From an uncultured Lachnospiraceae bacterium (lineage in GTDB: Bacteria > Bacillota > Clostridia > Lachnospirales > Lachnospiraceae), in NCBI GenBank assembly GCA_934351255.1, contig CAKRJH010000006.1, forward strand, positions 101,640 to 165,639: a DNA stretch of 64,000 nt, in the 5' to 3' direction. Both the position numbers and the translations under genes were made by a program. Under the pieces are notes generated by a model, which saw nothing but the letters and a program-made list of their open reading frames with translations, was not told the origin of the DNA and made no database searches. This document shows positions 35,366-43,646 of the stretch, in pieces. Each line of letters begins with the position of its first letter. Positions within the stretch are counted from its first letter, which is position 1.

Positions 35366-36697
35366 ATGCAGCAGATAATCAGAAGAATGCTTATGATGAT
35401 AGCAGGTGTGGTATGCCTGTTCCTGGTACTGTATGGATATCTGTTTTTTAATGTTTACCAGAAATCTTCGAAAGATCTGGAATTAAAACAGTGCATGCAG
35501 GAGAGGGATGATGTCCTGGAGATCAGTGAGCTGATGTACAAAATTGAATTTATTACCATGACACAGGTGAGCGTGGGGGATTCTGCGGATGTTCAGGAGA
35601 GTCAGAAGAAGCTGGATACCTTGTTTGAACAGGCTGACCGGCTTATGAAAAACTCCTTCAAGGTTTTTGGCAAATCCCGGGGAAAAGAGACATTTCATGC
35701 GTTGTATTCGTCATATACCAGTTATAAGGAGCAGCAGAAGATTGCATTTTCCATTGCAGCCGGAGGATCTTTGTACGCATCGCGCTATTACGTCAGTGTC
35801 GTGATGCGTGGCACACTGGATACACTGGGAGAGCATCTGCAGGATCTGGAGCAGATGAAGGAGGAGCAGATCAATGAGATCAAAATGACACAGGTTTCGG
35901 AAAACCGCAGAGAGGCAGTGATCCTGATCGTGATGTCGATCATTGCCGTGGCAGTCGTCTGTGTCTCCTTGCTGCTGATACGCCGCATGTCCTCTTCCCT
36001 GATGACACAGTTTGGCGATGAGATGGAAGAGCAGCAGGCCAGGATGATCGAGATGCAGCAGAGGACGATCGAGGGCATGGCAGATCTGGTGGAGTCCCGC
36101 GATGAACTGACCGGAGATCATGTCAAGAGCACGGCCTATTACGCGGGCATTATCGCGGGGCAGCTGCTGGAGGATGGCCATTACACGGACGAGATCGATG
36201 AGAACTATATCCAGCAGCTCGTACATTTTGCACCGCTGCATGATATGGGCAAGATCGTAGTCTCCGACAATATCCTGCTGAAACCGGGCAAGCTGACCGA
36301 GGAAGAGTTCGAACAGATGAAGCTCCATGCGTCTATGGGAGGTCAGATCATCCGGAGCATCCTGGACGGTGTGGAGGCACCGTGGCATGTGGAGATGGCA
36401 TGCAACATCGCGACGCATCATCATGAGCGCTGGGATGGGCACGGATATCCGGATGGACTGAGTCAGATGCAGATCCCACTGTGTGCGAGGATCATGTCCG
36501 TGGCGGATGTCTTTGATGCGCTGATCTCTCCAAGGATCTACAAGCCGGCATTTTCATTGGAACAATCTTATGATATTATACAGGAGGGAGCTGGAAAACA
36601 GTTTGATCCTGTGATCGTGGAGGCATTTATGAAACTGCGTCCACGTATAGACCGCTACTTGCAGGAGAAGGAAGAAAAACTAGAAAAATCCAGTTGA
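35366..36697 (+). CDS. Membrane HD-GYP phosphodiesterase-like signalling protein
   Basis: 443 residues: membrane helix about 9-29, a helical exterior domain of about 155 residues (four-helix-bundle type, rich in Glu, Lys and Met), second membrane helix about 185-207, a coiled linker, then an HD-GYP domain. Its catalytic signature is intact: HD pair H292/D293 in APLHDMGKI, MKLHASMGGQII, HHERWDGHGYPDGL and MSVADVFDAL. HD-GYP domains hydrolyse cyclic di-GMP, though some act on other nucleotides. It would couple an external signal, possibly from the adjacent binding lipoprotein, to second-messenger breakdown. The terminator overlaps its stop codon. Confidence 0.92.
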   Translation: MQQIIRRMLMMIAGVVCLFLVLYGYLFFNVYQKSSKDLELKQCMQERDDVLEISELMYKIEFITMTQVSVGDSADVQESQKKLDTLFEQADRLMKNSFKVFGKSRGKETFHALYSSYTSYKEQQKIAFSIAAGGSLYASRYYVSVVMRGTLDTLGEHLQDLEQMKEEQINEIKMTQVSENRREAVILIVMSIIAVAVVCVSLLLIRRMSSSLMTQFGDEMEEQQARMIEMQQRTIEGMADLVESRDELTGDHVKSTAYYAGIIAGQLLEDGHYTDEIDENYIQQLVHFAPLHDMGKIVVSDNILLKPGKLTEEEFEQMKLHASMGGQIIRSILDGVEAPWHVEMACNIATHHHERWDGHGYPDGLSQMQIPLCARIMSVADVFDALISPRIYKPAFSLEQSYDIIQEGAGKQFDPVIVEAFMKLRPRIDRYLQEKEEKLEKSS

Positions 36698-36709
36698 ACT
36701 GGGTTTTTC
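36683..36709 (+). terminator. Terminator overlapping the HD-GYP stop codon
   Basis: Perfect stem GAAAAATCCAGT / ACTGGGTTTTTC (one wobble) with the TGA stop codon as its 3-base loop and a T-rich right arm. Confidence 0.75.
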
Positions 36710-36730
36710 TGCGTTTAGGAGGAAATTCAT

Positions 36731-37636
36731 ATGACATTACAACAACTCAGATATGCGCTTGTGATCGCGCAGAGTGGTTCCATGAATGAGGCCGCCAAGA
36801 AGCTGTTTATCTCTCAGCCGAGTCTTTCCGGAGCCATGAAAGAGCTGGAGGAAGAAGTGGGATGTACCTTTTTTCTGCGCTCGAACCGGGGAGTTCGCAT
36901 CACGCCGGAGGGGGAGGAATTTCTGGGATATGCCAAACAGATCATCGATCAGTATCAGCTGTTGGAACAGCGCTATTTTGACAAGGAACGCAAGGAGCGT
37001 TTTGCGGTGTCCACCCAGCATTATTCCTTTGCGGTCAATGCCTTTGTGGAGGTGGTGAGCCAGGAGGGGATGGATGCAGCTTATGATTTTGCCATCTTTG
37101 AGACACGTACCTATGAGGTTATCATGGATGTCCGGAATTTTAAGAGCGAGTTGGGGATACTATATCTGACAGAGTTCAATGAATCTGTTCTTAAGAAACT
37201 GTTCCGGGAGCACAATCTGGAATTTCATCCGCTGTTTTCCTGTGATACTTACGTGTATCTGTGGTCAGGGCATCCTCTGGCGCGGGAGCGGGAGATCAGC
37301 ATGGATCAGCTCCAGGCGTATCCGTGTCTGGCATTTGACCAGGGACAGGACAACAGTTTTTTTCTGGCGGAGGAGATGAAAAGCACGTACGATTATCGGC
37401 GTATTATCCGTGCCAACGACCGTGCGACAATGCTGAATCTGATGTCGGGGCTGAATGGCTATACGCTGTGTTCCGGTGTGGTGGATGACATGCTCAACGG
37501 CGGAGATTACAAGGCAATCCCTCTGGTGGAGAGTGAGCGGATCCATATCGGATATATCCGCCGACGCGGCAGCACACTGAGTGAACTCGGACAGCGGTAT
37601 GTGGAAGCATTGATGAGATATGCAAATCAGGAATGA
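36731..37636 (+). CDS. LysR-type transcriptional regulator
   Basis: 301 residues: N-terminal HTH (TLQQLRYALVIAQSGSMNEAAKKLFISQPSLSGAMKELEEEVG) and a C-terminal periplasmic-binding-like effector domain from about 90. The family senses small metabolites and usually controls divergent or nearby genes, but no divergent partner exists here. Within the Firmicutes it resembles the group with unusual effector residues near Asp-rich sulfur- or nitrogen-linked regulators; the ligand is unknown. AGGAGG lies 6-7 bases before the ATG. A phosphatase gene follows after 46 bases. Confidence 0.94.
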   Translation: MTLQQLRYALVIAQSGSMNEAAKKLFISQPSLSGAMKELEEEVGCTFFLRSNRGVRITPEGEEFLGYAKQIIDQYQLLEQRYFDKERKERFAVSTQHYSFAVNAFVEVVSQEGMDAAYDFAIFETRTYEVIMDVRNFKSELGILYLTEFNESVLKKLFREHNLEFHPLFSCDTYVYLWSGHPLAREREISMDQLQAYPCLAFDQGQDNSFFLAEEMKSTYDYRRIIRANDRATMLNLMSGLNGYTLCSGVVDDMLNGGDYKAIPLVESERIHIGYIRRRGSTLSELGQRYVEALMRYANQE

Positions 37637-37682
37637 TATATATTAGAACCTACAGATATCAGAGAAAGAGAGGAATAGAACC

Positions 37683-38327
37683 ATGAAGTACAAGATAGCT
37701 ATATTTGATATGGATGGGACCATTTTGGATACACTGGATGATCTCTGTGACAGTGTGAATTATGCGCTGACGCAGCACGGGCTGCCGGTGCGCACCAGAC
37801 AGGAGATACGTTCCTACCTTGGTAATGGATTCCGCAATCTTCTGACAAATGCCTGCCCGGCAGAAACGGATCCGGAGCTTCTTGAGGAAGTGTTCCAGAC
37901 ATTCAAGCCATATTACCGCAGCCATTGTGCGGTAAAGACCTGTGCCTATGACGGAATTTCCGAGGTGATCGCGACGCTGCGCCGCGCGGGTGTGATCACT
38001 GCCGTTCTGTCTAATAAAGGGGACGCGGCGGTGCAGGATCTGGTAAAGGATTATTTTCCGGATATGTTTGACTACGCCGTGGGAGAGCGGGAAGGTGTCC
38101 GCAGAAAACCGGCACCTGACGGAGTGTTCGAGGTGCTGCGTCATTTTGGCTGTACGGCAGAGGAGGCGGTATATATCGGAGACTCCGAGGTGGATTTTGC
38201 CACGGCGAAGAACGCCGGCACCGATGTGATCATGGTGGGCTGGGGATTCCGCGATGAGGACTATATCCTGGCGCAGGGTGCGAGCCGTGTGATCCATCAG
38301 CCGGGAGAGATTCTGGATCTGTTGTGA
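37683..38327 (+). CDS. HAD hydrolase, phosphoglycolate-phosphatase type
   Basis: 214 residues. The HAD nucleophile motif IFDMDGTILDTLDDL is at the N-terminus, the Thr/Ser motif II around VLSNKG, the lysine/motif III around RRKPAPDGVFEVL and motif IV in YIGDSEVDFATAKNAG. It has a small helical cap and resembles Gph/PGP or beta-phosphoglucomutase relatives; the length and cap favour a phosphatase with sugar phosphate or glycolate phosphate substrates. It is a single domain, cytoplasmic. Confidence 0.93.
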   Translation: MKYKIAIFDMDGTILDTLDDLCDSVNYALTQHGLPVRTRQEIRSYLGNGFRNLLTNACPAETDPELLEEVFQTFKPYYRSHCAVKTCAYDGISEVIATLRRAGVITAVLSNKGDAAVQDLVKDYFPDMFDYAVGEREGVRRKPAPDGVFEVLRHFGCTAEEAVYIGDSEVDFATAKNAGTDVIMVGWGFRDEDYILAQGASRVIHQPGEILDLL

Positions 38328-38415
38328 ATAAACCATGAATTGTTGTTCCATACTAAGAGTAACTCCGGAGCGTTCCTGCGACGGAATGATGAACAAAGAA
38401 AGTAGGTTTTCAGGT

Positions 38416-38853
38416 ATGGATACAAACAAGGACACGATCAGACTGTTACGGGAATGCCAGGCCGGTGTCAGGATGGGGATTGATTCCTTTGACGATATCA
38501 TAGGCAAGGTTGAAAGCAAAGAACTGAAAGAAATCCTGCGTCACAGCAGGGAGAGACACTGTCAGATCAGCGATGAGATCGGCGATCTGCTGGAGGATTG
38601 TCATGATGAGGGCAAAAAGCCCCCAGTCATGGCAGAAATGATGGCCAGACTCAAGGCAGGATTTAATATGATGGGTGATGAACCGGATCGTCAGGCGGCG
38701 CGGTTCATCACGGACGGCTGCCATATGGGGGTGAAATCCATCTGTGAGTATTTCAATAAATATCCTGCCGCAGACGTTCATGTCAAACGTCTGGTGGACA
38801 AGATCGTCCGGGAGGAAGAGGGGTTGATGAAGAGCATGCGCAAATTTGTCTGA
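38416..38853 (+). CDS. Four-helix-bundle protein of the ferritin-like/DUF2383 type
   Basis: 145 residues, wholly helical by pattern, with repeated amphipathic segments (TIRLLRECQAGVRMGIDSFDDIIGKV, ELKEILRHSRERHCQISDEIGDLL, QAARFITDGCHMGVKSICEYFNKY, VKRLVDKIVREEEGLMKSM). This matches proteins of the PA2169-like four-helix-bundle group. I cannot assign a reaction; metal ligands of true ferritins are not evident. The ATG at 38416 is preferred over upstream in-frame ATG codons because the upstream residues are unlike protein. Its stop abuts the stop of the opposite gene within the palindrome TGATCA. Confidence 0.75.
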   Translation: MDTNKDTIRLLRECQAGVRMGIDSFDDIIGKVESKELKEILRHSRERHCQISDEIGDLLEDCHDEGKKPPVMAEMMARLKAGFNMMGDEPDRQAARFITDGCHMGVKSICEYFNKYPAADVHVKRLVDKIVREEEGLMKSMRKFV

Positions 38854-39111
38854 TCACCACATATGGTGTCCAAGCGGACAGTGCGAACTCTCACGAAAGG
38901 CTCTGGCCTCCACATAGGCACCGCATTTGCGGCAGGTGCCCTGATACAACCATTTACACGCCTTGCAGACTGCAAGGCGTGTTTCATATTGTTCCGGATC
39001 TGCCTGTTCCATTTTTGGGACACTGTCCCGGTATGCCTCGATCTGCTGCAAAGCCTGCGCCTGGCCGAGTTCGCGCAGCAGACAGCGCACACATGGTACT
39101 TTCATAGCCAT
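38854..39111 (-). CDS. DUF6171 family cysteine-rich protein
   Basis: 85 residues with eight conserved cysteines: CVRC near the N-terminus, CKAC, CRKC and a C-terminal CP, spaced like two zinc-binding ribbons (RLAVCKACKWLYQGTCRKCGAYVEARA). Function unknown; zinc or Fe-S binding is likely. It starts 2 bases after the GH51 stop, with GGAGG on the minus strand inside the end of that gene, so it is translated with it. The ATG at 39111 is preferred over upstream in-frame starts because only downstream residues carry the family pattern. Confidence 0.85.
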   Translation of the reverse strand: MAMKVPCVRCLLRELGQAQALQQIEAYRDSVPKMEQADPEQYETRLAVCKACKWLYQGTCRKCGAYVEARAFRESSHCPLGHHMW

Positions 39112-39113
39112 GA

Positions 39114-40619
39114 TCAGTTCTCCTCCGGAAGTGTGACCGGACAGTGAATGCTGATGACACTGCACGGTGGTATATGGACGGTAGTGCGGGTGAGTCCGCT
39201 CCAGTCCCCGGTCTGCTGCCGGATGCAAACCTGCTCCGGGTCCTCAAAGGTATTGTGAGCGTGGACGTCCTGATGCAGAAGTTCGATCTGCGCTGTTCCT
39301 GCAAAGGCCGAGCCGTCCGCCAGGGAGACATCTACGCCGGCATCTTCTGTCAGACTGCAGTTGGCCAGCGTCAGAGTGACCACGCCGTCCAGGATCGATA
39401 CGGATTGAGATACCATCGGCAGAGTCTGTCCGTTCTGCGTCAGGGTCAGCGGATCCATGGATGTTTCTAAGAGTCTGGCGCCCTGATGTGCGCGGTACAT
39501 GGAAAAAACATGGTAGGTCGGTGTCTTGACAAGGTGAGTGCCCTCCGTGAGAAGCATGGACTGCAGGACGTTGACTGTCTGTGCGATGTTTGCCATGGAA
39601 ATGCGGTCGCAGTGTTTATTGAAGATGTTCAGGTTCAGGGCGGCTACCAGAGCATCGCGCATCGTGTTCTGCTGATAGAGGAATCCCGGATTGGTACCCG
39701 GCTCCACATCGAACCAGGTTCCCCATTCGTCGATGATCAGGTCAATGTCATGAGCCGGATCCAGTTCGTCCATGATCGCCAGATGTCCGCGGATGATATT
39801 CTCGATCTCCAATGTCTTGGCGATGGTCGTGTAGTATTCCTCAGAGGAAAAGTCCGTGGCGCTTCCTTTGTGCTCCCAGTCTCCCGGGACTGTGTAATAG
39901 TGCAGGCTGATTCCCTTGGCATGCCAGTGATTGATGCGGCTCATCAGTTCTCTGGTCCAGTTGTAGTCATCGGCATTCGGGCCGCAGGCAATCTTGTAGA
40001 GGGTATTGCCGGAGTATTCGCGGCAGAATTGCTGATAGCGCTTGTATTCGTTGGCGTAAAAATCGGCGGTCATGCTGCCGCCGCAGCCCCAGCTCTCGTT
40101 GCCAATGCCCAGATATTTGACATGCCATGGCTCTTTGCGGCCATTGGCGGCGCGCAGATCAGCCAGGGTAGATCCCGGCTCTGCGGTCAGATATTCCACC
40201 CACTGTGCGGCTTCCTCGACGGTGCCGCTTCCCATATTGACGGCAATGTAGGGTTCACAGCCGATCTGTTCGCAAAACTCCATAAATTCATGGGTTCCGA
40301 AACTGTTGTCCTCGACGGTACCGCCCCAGTTGGAATTGATCATACGACGACGCTGATCCTTCGGGCCAATGCCGTCTTTCCAGTGGTATTCATCGGCAAA
40401 ACAGCCGCCCGGCCAGCGAAGAACCGGGATGTGAAGCTCGCGCAGGGCATCAATCACGTCGCTGCGGATGCCGTGGATATTGGGAATCCCGGAGTCTTCG
40501 CCGACATAGAGTCCGTCGTAGATGCATCGTCCGAGGTGTTCGGTAAACTGGCCGTAGATCTCAGGGGCAATGATGCCAAGGCCGCTGTTCGGCCGGATCT
40601 GAAGAGTGGTAGATTTCAT
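39114..40619 (-). CDS. Alpha-L-arabinofuranosidase, GH51
   Basis: 501 residues with no signal peptide, so it acts on imported arabino-oligosaccharides. Retaining GH51 enzyme: TIM barrel then beta-sandwich. Acid/base E175 in GIGNESWG, nucleophile E298 in IIDEWGTW, and RWPGGCFADEYHW are family hallmarks. It heads a minus-strand pair with the DUF6171 gene. Upstream are the palindrome at 40686-40701 and tandem GATTTTAAG units. With the COG2407 isomerase and xylulokinase it forms a pentose-flavoured set, although the arabinose steps are not all visible. Confidence 0.94.
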   Translation of the reverse strand: MKSTTLQIRPNSGLGIIAPEIYGQFTEHLGRCIYDGLYVGEDSGIPNIHGIRSDVIDALRELHIPVLRWPGGCFADEYHWKDGIGPKDQRRRMINSNWGGTVEDNSFGTHEFMEFCEQIGCEPYIAVNMGSGTVEEAAQWVEYLTAEPGSTLADLRAANGRKEPWHVKYLGIGNESWGCGGSMTADFYANEYKRYQQFCREYSGNTLYKIACGPNADDYNWTRELMSRINHWHAKGISLHYYTVPGDWEHKGSATDFSSEEYYTTIAKTLEIENIIRGHLAIMDELDPAHDIDLIIDEWGTWFDVEPGTNPGFLYQQNTMRDALVAALNLNIFNKHCDRISMANIAQTVNVLQSMLLTEGTHLVKTPTYHVFSMYRAHQGARLLETSMDPLTLTQNGQTLPMVSQSVSILDGVVTLTLANCSLTEDAGVDVSLADGSAFAGTAQIELLHQDVHAHNTFEDPEQVCIRQQTGDWSGLTRTTVHIPPCSVISIHCPVTLPEEN

Positions 40620-40656
40620 GGAAGACCTCCTCGTTTTCTTTTTTCACCAGTTTATC

Positions 40657-40701
40657 ATAAATTTCTTAAAATCGCTTAAAATCACTTGTAATTTTTTACA
40701 A
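40657..40701 (-). promoter_or_regulatory. Repeats upstream of the GH51 gene
   Basis: Perfect palindrome TTGTAATTTTTTACAA (40686-40701) and two tandem CTTAAAATC units (GATTTTAAG on the coding strand) ten bases apart between 40661 and 40683. They sit 40-80 bases before the minus-strand start, where an operator would lie. No convincing -35/-10 pair was identified. Confidence 0.4.
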
Positions 40702-40787
40702 ACTGTTCTAAGGTGCTAAGTACAGTATTTTACCTGTGCATGGATTGCAGGAAATCAAAATACAGCAATGAAAGAAGTGTGAAGAGT

Positions 40788-41861
40788 ATGAGAGTTCATG
40801 GACGGTTTTTGAAAGATGTGGCAGCACTTATGCTGCTTTTGGCAATCGTTTCCCTATTGCTGCCGTTCTGCCGGTTCCAGGCGGCGGGGCGTGAGATGTC
40901 CCTGTCGGGAGTGGAGGTGCTGACCAGGGGAGCAAGCGCGGGATATACCTATATACAGCAGGGCAGTGTGCCCGATGACTTTGTGGTCAAGGATCCGTTT
41001 ACCTGGGCGGATCTCAGGGGAGGGATCTCGGAGGTCGATCAGAGCGGACATATGAATCTGCTGGTGGCAGCAGGTGTGGCGGCAGGACTTCCGGTGGTCT
41101 TATGTCTGCTTTCCGTATGTATGTTATTTCTGGCGGAGGGAAAAAAGACCATGGTGCTTCCGACGGTCTTCACTGCGGTGAATGTTACAGAACTGGGAGT
41201 GATTCTGTTTGGGGTGCCGCTTCTGACGTCATATCTGAAACAGGGGGTCTATCTGTTTGCACTGTTCCATGTGATCGCACTGGTCATGATCCTGCTTGGC
41301 TGGCTTCTTGGAGGATACCGCCAACCGGACCGCGCAGAAGATCGATCCTCAAATAAGGAACGTGGTGGCCGTGATCGTGAACGTGGCCGTTCGGGACGGC
41401 ATAAGCGGGACAGACGCAAAAAATCCCGCAGGAAAAAGAAGAACAAGAAGGACAAAGGCAAGGAGAATTCTGACAAAAAGCAGTCCTCTGGACGGGATGA
41501 TACATCCGGTCAGACTGCGACAGGTGCGATGGGCCGCATCGGAGAGGGAAGCGGGATCTACAGCGCGATCACACAGACATTCAGTGATACGGCTGTCTCA
41601 CAGGTCCGACTGGGAACAACCCGGGAGGCGATGCAGAGTCTGATGCGTGGGGAGAATGCAGCCGAGTGTCTTGCAGAGCATAGCTGTCAGATCGTGTATC
41701 ATCCGCAAAAGAAGAGTTATACGCTGACCAGCCATGCGGTGGAAGAGATCTGCCTGCGCCAGAACGGCAGACTGTTAAAGACACTGAGACAGGGAGAACG
41801 TGTCCGTGTTTTGGGACAGATAGAGATGAAGACGACACAGGGAAGCCTGTGGCTGAAATAA
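40788..41861 (+). CDS. Multi-pass membrane protein with basic linker and small C-terminal domain
   Basis: 357 residues, family not recognised. Segments: membrane helix about 11-27, exterior loop to about 87, then three helices between about 88 and 172, a highly basic low-complexity stretch of about 50 residues (Arg, Lys, Asp, Ser), and a C-terminal domain of about 100 residues. That domain has the strand-like pattern HSCQIVYHPQKKSYTLT and RQNGRLLKTLRQGERVRVLG, reminiscent of a degenerate FHA fold (inference). The basic stretch is next to the membrane on the cytoplasmic side by topology rules. Start at 40788; a longer start at 40740 is possible. Confidence 0.6.
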   Translation: MRVHGRFLKDVAALMLLLAIVSLLLPFCRFQAAGREMSLSGVEVLTRGASAGYTYIQQGSVPDDFVVKDPFTWADLRGGISEVDQSGHMNLLVAAGVAAGLPVVLCLLSVCMLFLAEGKKTMVLPTVFTAVNVTELGVILFGVPLLTSYLKQGVYLFALFHVIALVMILLGWLLGGYRQPDRAEDRSSNKERGGRDRERGRSGRHKRDRRKKSRRKKKNKKDKGKENSDKKQSSGRDDTSGQTATGAMGRIGEGSGIYSAITQTFSDTAVSQVRLGTTREAMQSLMRGENAAECLAEHSCQIVYHPQKKSYTLTSHAVEEICLRQNGRLLKTLRQGERVRVLGQIEMKTTQGSLWLK

Positions 41862-41947
41862 CCGTTACCGGAGACAACGGAAGGCGAAAGAAACATTACC
41901 GGAAACAACGAGGGACATAAAAGAGGGACATAAAAAGAGGAAAAGAG
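41862..41947. repeat. Imperfect tandem repeats before the shared terminator
   Basis: TTACCGGAGACAACGG and TTACCGGAAACAACGAGG are near copies, and GAGGGACATAAAA occurs twice in a row around 41910-41937. Simple slippage is the likely origin; no coding or structural role is seen. Confidence 0.4.
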
Positions 41948-41998
41948 AAAGGCCAGAGCCTCACGGCGATCGTAGAACCGTCGGAGTCTCTGGCCTTT
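41948..41998. terminator. Bidirectional terminator between convergent genes
   Basis: 11-bp perfect outer stem AAAGGCCAGAG / CTCTGGCCTTT with further pairing inside (CACGG/CCGT). T-rich sequence follows on the minus strand, and the right arm ends in T on the plus strand, so it can stop transcripts of both the membrane-protein gene and xylB. Confidence 0.85.
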
Positions 41999-42031
41999 GT
42001 GTGTCTTGCGTATATTCTCTATGGCAGCTTC

Positions 42032-43561
42032 TTACAGATCTGCAAGCTCGGCATAGGAATCTTTCAGATCCGTATATAACTTCTTGTAGAGTTTGTGGTA
42101 TTTGTCGTACTGTGCGGTGGCATCTGCATCCGGATGACATTCCTTGGCAGGATCGGTGTGGATCATCTGACGGCAGGCGCTTTCCACGCTTTCGTAGAGA
42201 CCGGCACCTACACCTGCGAGGATCGCTACACCGAGGGCAGGACCTTCGGAAGCAGTTACTGTCTTGACATCACAGCCGAACATATCTGCCATCATCTGAC
42301 GCTGTACGCTGTTGGTTGCGCCACCGCCGCAGGCCATCATCTCGGAGACATTGATCCCCATTTCACGGATGATGTCGTTGCAGTCGGTCAGAGAGTACTG
42401 GATACCCTCCATGACAGCGCGGGCCATATCAGCAGTGGTGTGCATGCTGGACAGACCGAAGAAGACACCACGGCAGTTTGCATCCAGATGTGGGGTACGT
42501 TCACCGTTTAAGTATGGGAGATAGATCAGACGGTTTGCACCGATTGGTGTCTTTACGACATCGGCATTGATCAGATCCCATTTGCTGCATCCCTGCTCCT
42601 TTGCCTTGCGGGCATATTCGGTTCCGATATTGTCGCAGAACCAGGCGAGGGAATATCCTGCTGCCTGTGTCACACCCATCACATGCCATGCGCCCGGCAC
42701 GGCACAGCAGAAGGTATGCACACGACCCTTTGGATCGATGGAGATGTTGCTGGAGTGAGCAAATACAACACCGCTGGTTCCGATGGTCGTGAAGGCCTTG
42801 CCGTCTTCCACCACGCCGGTTCCTACTGCTGCGGCCGCATTGTCACCGGCACCACCTACGACAACGGTCTTGGTGGAAAGTCCGGTCTTGGCAGCAATCT
42901 CAGGAAGAATGGTTCCGGTCACTTCCGGAGACTCATAGACTTTGGCCAGAAGGCTCTTGTCGATATCCAGTTTCTCAAGGACTTCGTCGGACCACTGACG
43001 GGCCGGTACATCCAGAAGCTGCATACCGGATGCGTCGGAAACCTCCGTGGCGAATTCGCCGGTCAGAATGTAACGCACATAATCCTTTGGAAGGAGGATG
43101 TGTTTACATTTAGCGTAATTCTCCGGCTCATGGTTGCGCACCCAGAGAATCTTGGAAGCAGTGAATCCGGTGAGGGCCGGGTTCGCAGTGATCTCGATCA
43201 GTCGCTTTGCTCCGACCTTTTCGGTGATCTCCTCGCATTCTTTCTCGGTACGCTGGTCGCACCAGATGATGGAAGGGCGGATGACCTCTCCGGCCTCATC
43301 CAGCATAACCAGACCGTGCATCTGACCGGAGATTCCCAGTCCTTTGATGTCATCTGCATTGACACCGGACTCACTGATCACGGATGCGATCGTCTCAAGT
43401 GCAGCGTCTCTCCAGTCCTCCGGTTTCTGCTCTGCCCATCCATTGTGTGGGGTGTACAGGGGATAGTCTTTGCTGGCAGATGCAATGACGGTACCTTCCT
43501 GGTCGAACAGGACTGTCTTGGTGGAAGAGGTACCCAAATCAATACCAATTAAGTAATTCAT
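42032..43561 (-). CDS. xylB: Xylulokinase (FGGY family)
   Basis: Phosphorylates D-xylulose to D-xylulose 5-phosphate for the pentose phosphate pathway. It is 509 residues. Motifs: IGIDLGTSSTKTVLFD (phosphate-1), ISGQMHGLVMLD, IIWCDQRT and GGAGDNAAAAVGTG, GTSGVVF, all XylB-like. The ATG at 43561 has AAAGGA upstream and starts exactly at the family N-terminus; upstream in-frame codons would add 18 unlike residues. It is the second gene after the COG2407 isomerase, separated by an 85-base gap that contains a strong hairpin. Confidence 0.94.
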   Translation of the reverse strand: MNYLIGIDLGTSSTKTVLFDQEGTVIASASKDYPLYTPHNGWAEQKPEDWRDAALETIASVISESGVNADDIKGLGISGQMHGLVMLDEAGEVIRPSIIWCDQRTEKECEEITEKVGAKRLIEITANPALTGFTASKILWVRNHEPENYAKCKHILLPKDYVRYILTGEFATEVSDASGMQLLDVPARQWSDEVLEKLDIDKSLLAKVYESPEVTGTILPEIAAKTGLSTKTVVVGGAGDNAAAAVGTGVVEDGKAFTTIGTSGVVFAHSSNISIDPKGRVHTFCCAVPGAWHVMGVTQAAGYSLAWFCDNIGTEYARKAKEQGCSKWDLINADVVKTPIGANRLIYLPYLNGERTPHLDANCRGVFFGLSSMHTTADMARAVMEGIQYSLTDCNDIIREMGINVSEMMACGGGATNSVQRQMMADMFGCDVKTVTASEGPALGVAILAGVGAGLYESVESACRQMIHTDPAKECHPDADATAQYDKYHKLYKKLYTDLKDSYAELADL

Positions 43562-43591
43562 CTCAAATATCCTTTCTACGTGTTTTCTAAA

Positions 43592-43623
43592 ATAAGGCGA
43601 TGACGTGAGCGTCACCGCCTTAT
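43592..43623 (-). terminator. Hairpin between the isomerase gene and xylB
   Basis: On the minus strand ATAAGGCGGTGACG pairs with CGTCATCGCCTTAT around a 4-base loop, followed by TTTTA. It lies in the 85-base gap, so it may lower xylB transcription relative to the isomerase, or stop transcripts partly. Confidence 0.75.
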
Positions 43624-43646
43624 CAGGTGTTACTTATGAAATGTCA

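Noticed and set aside
39486..40679. 397-codon plus-strand open frame opposite the GH51 gene
   Set aside because: GH51 catalytic glutamates and RWPGG motif are on the minus strand; the plus frame is composition-driven.
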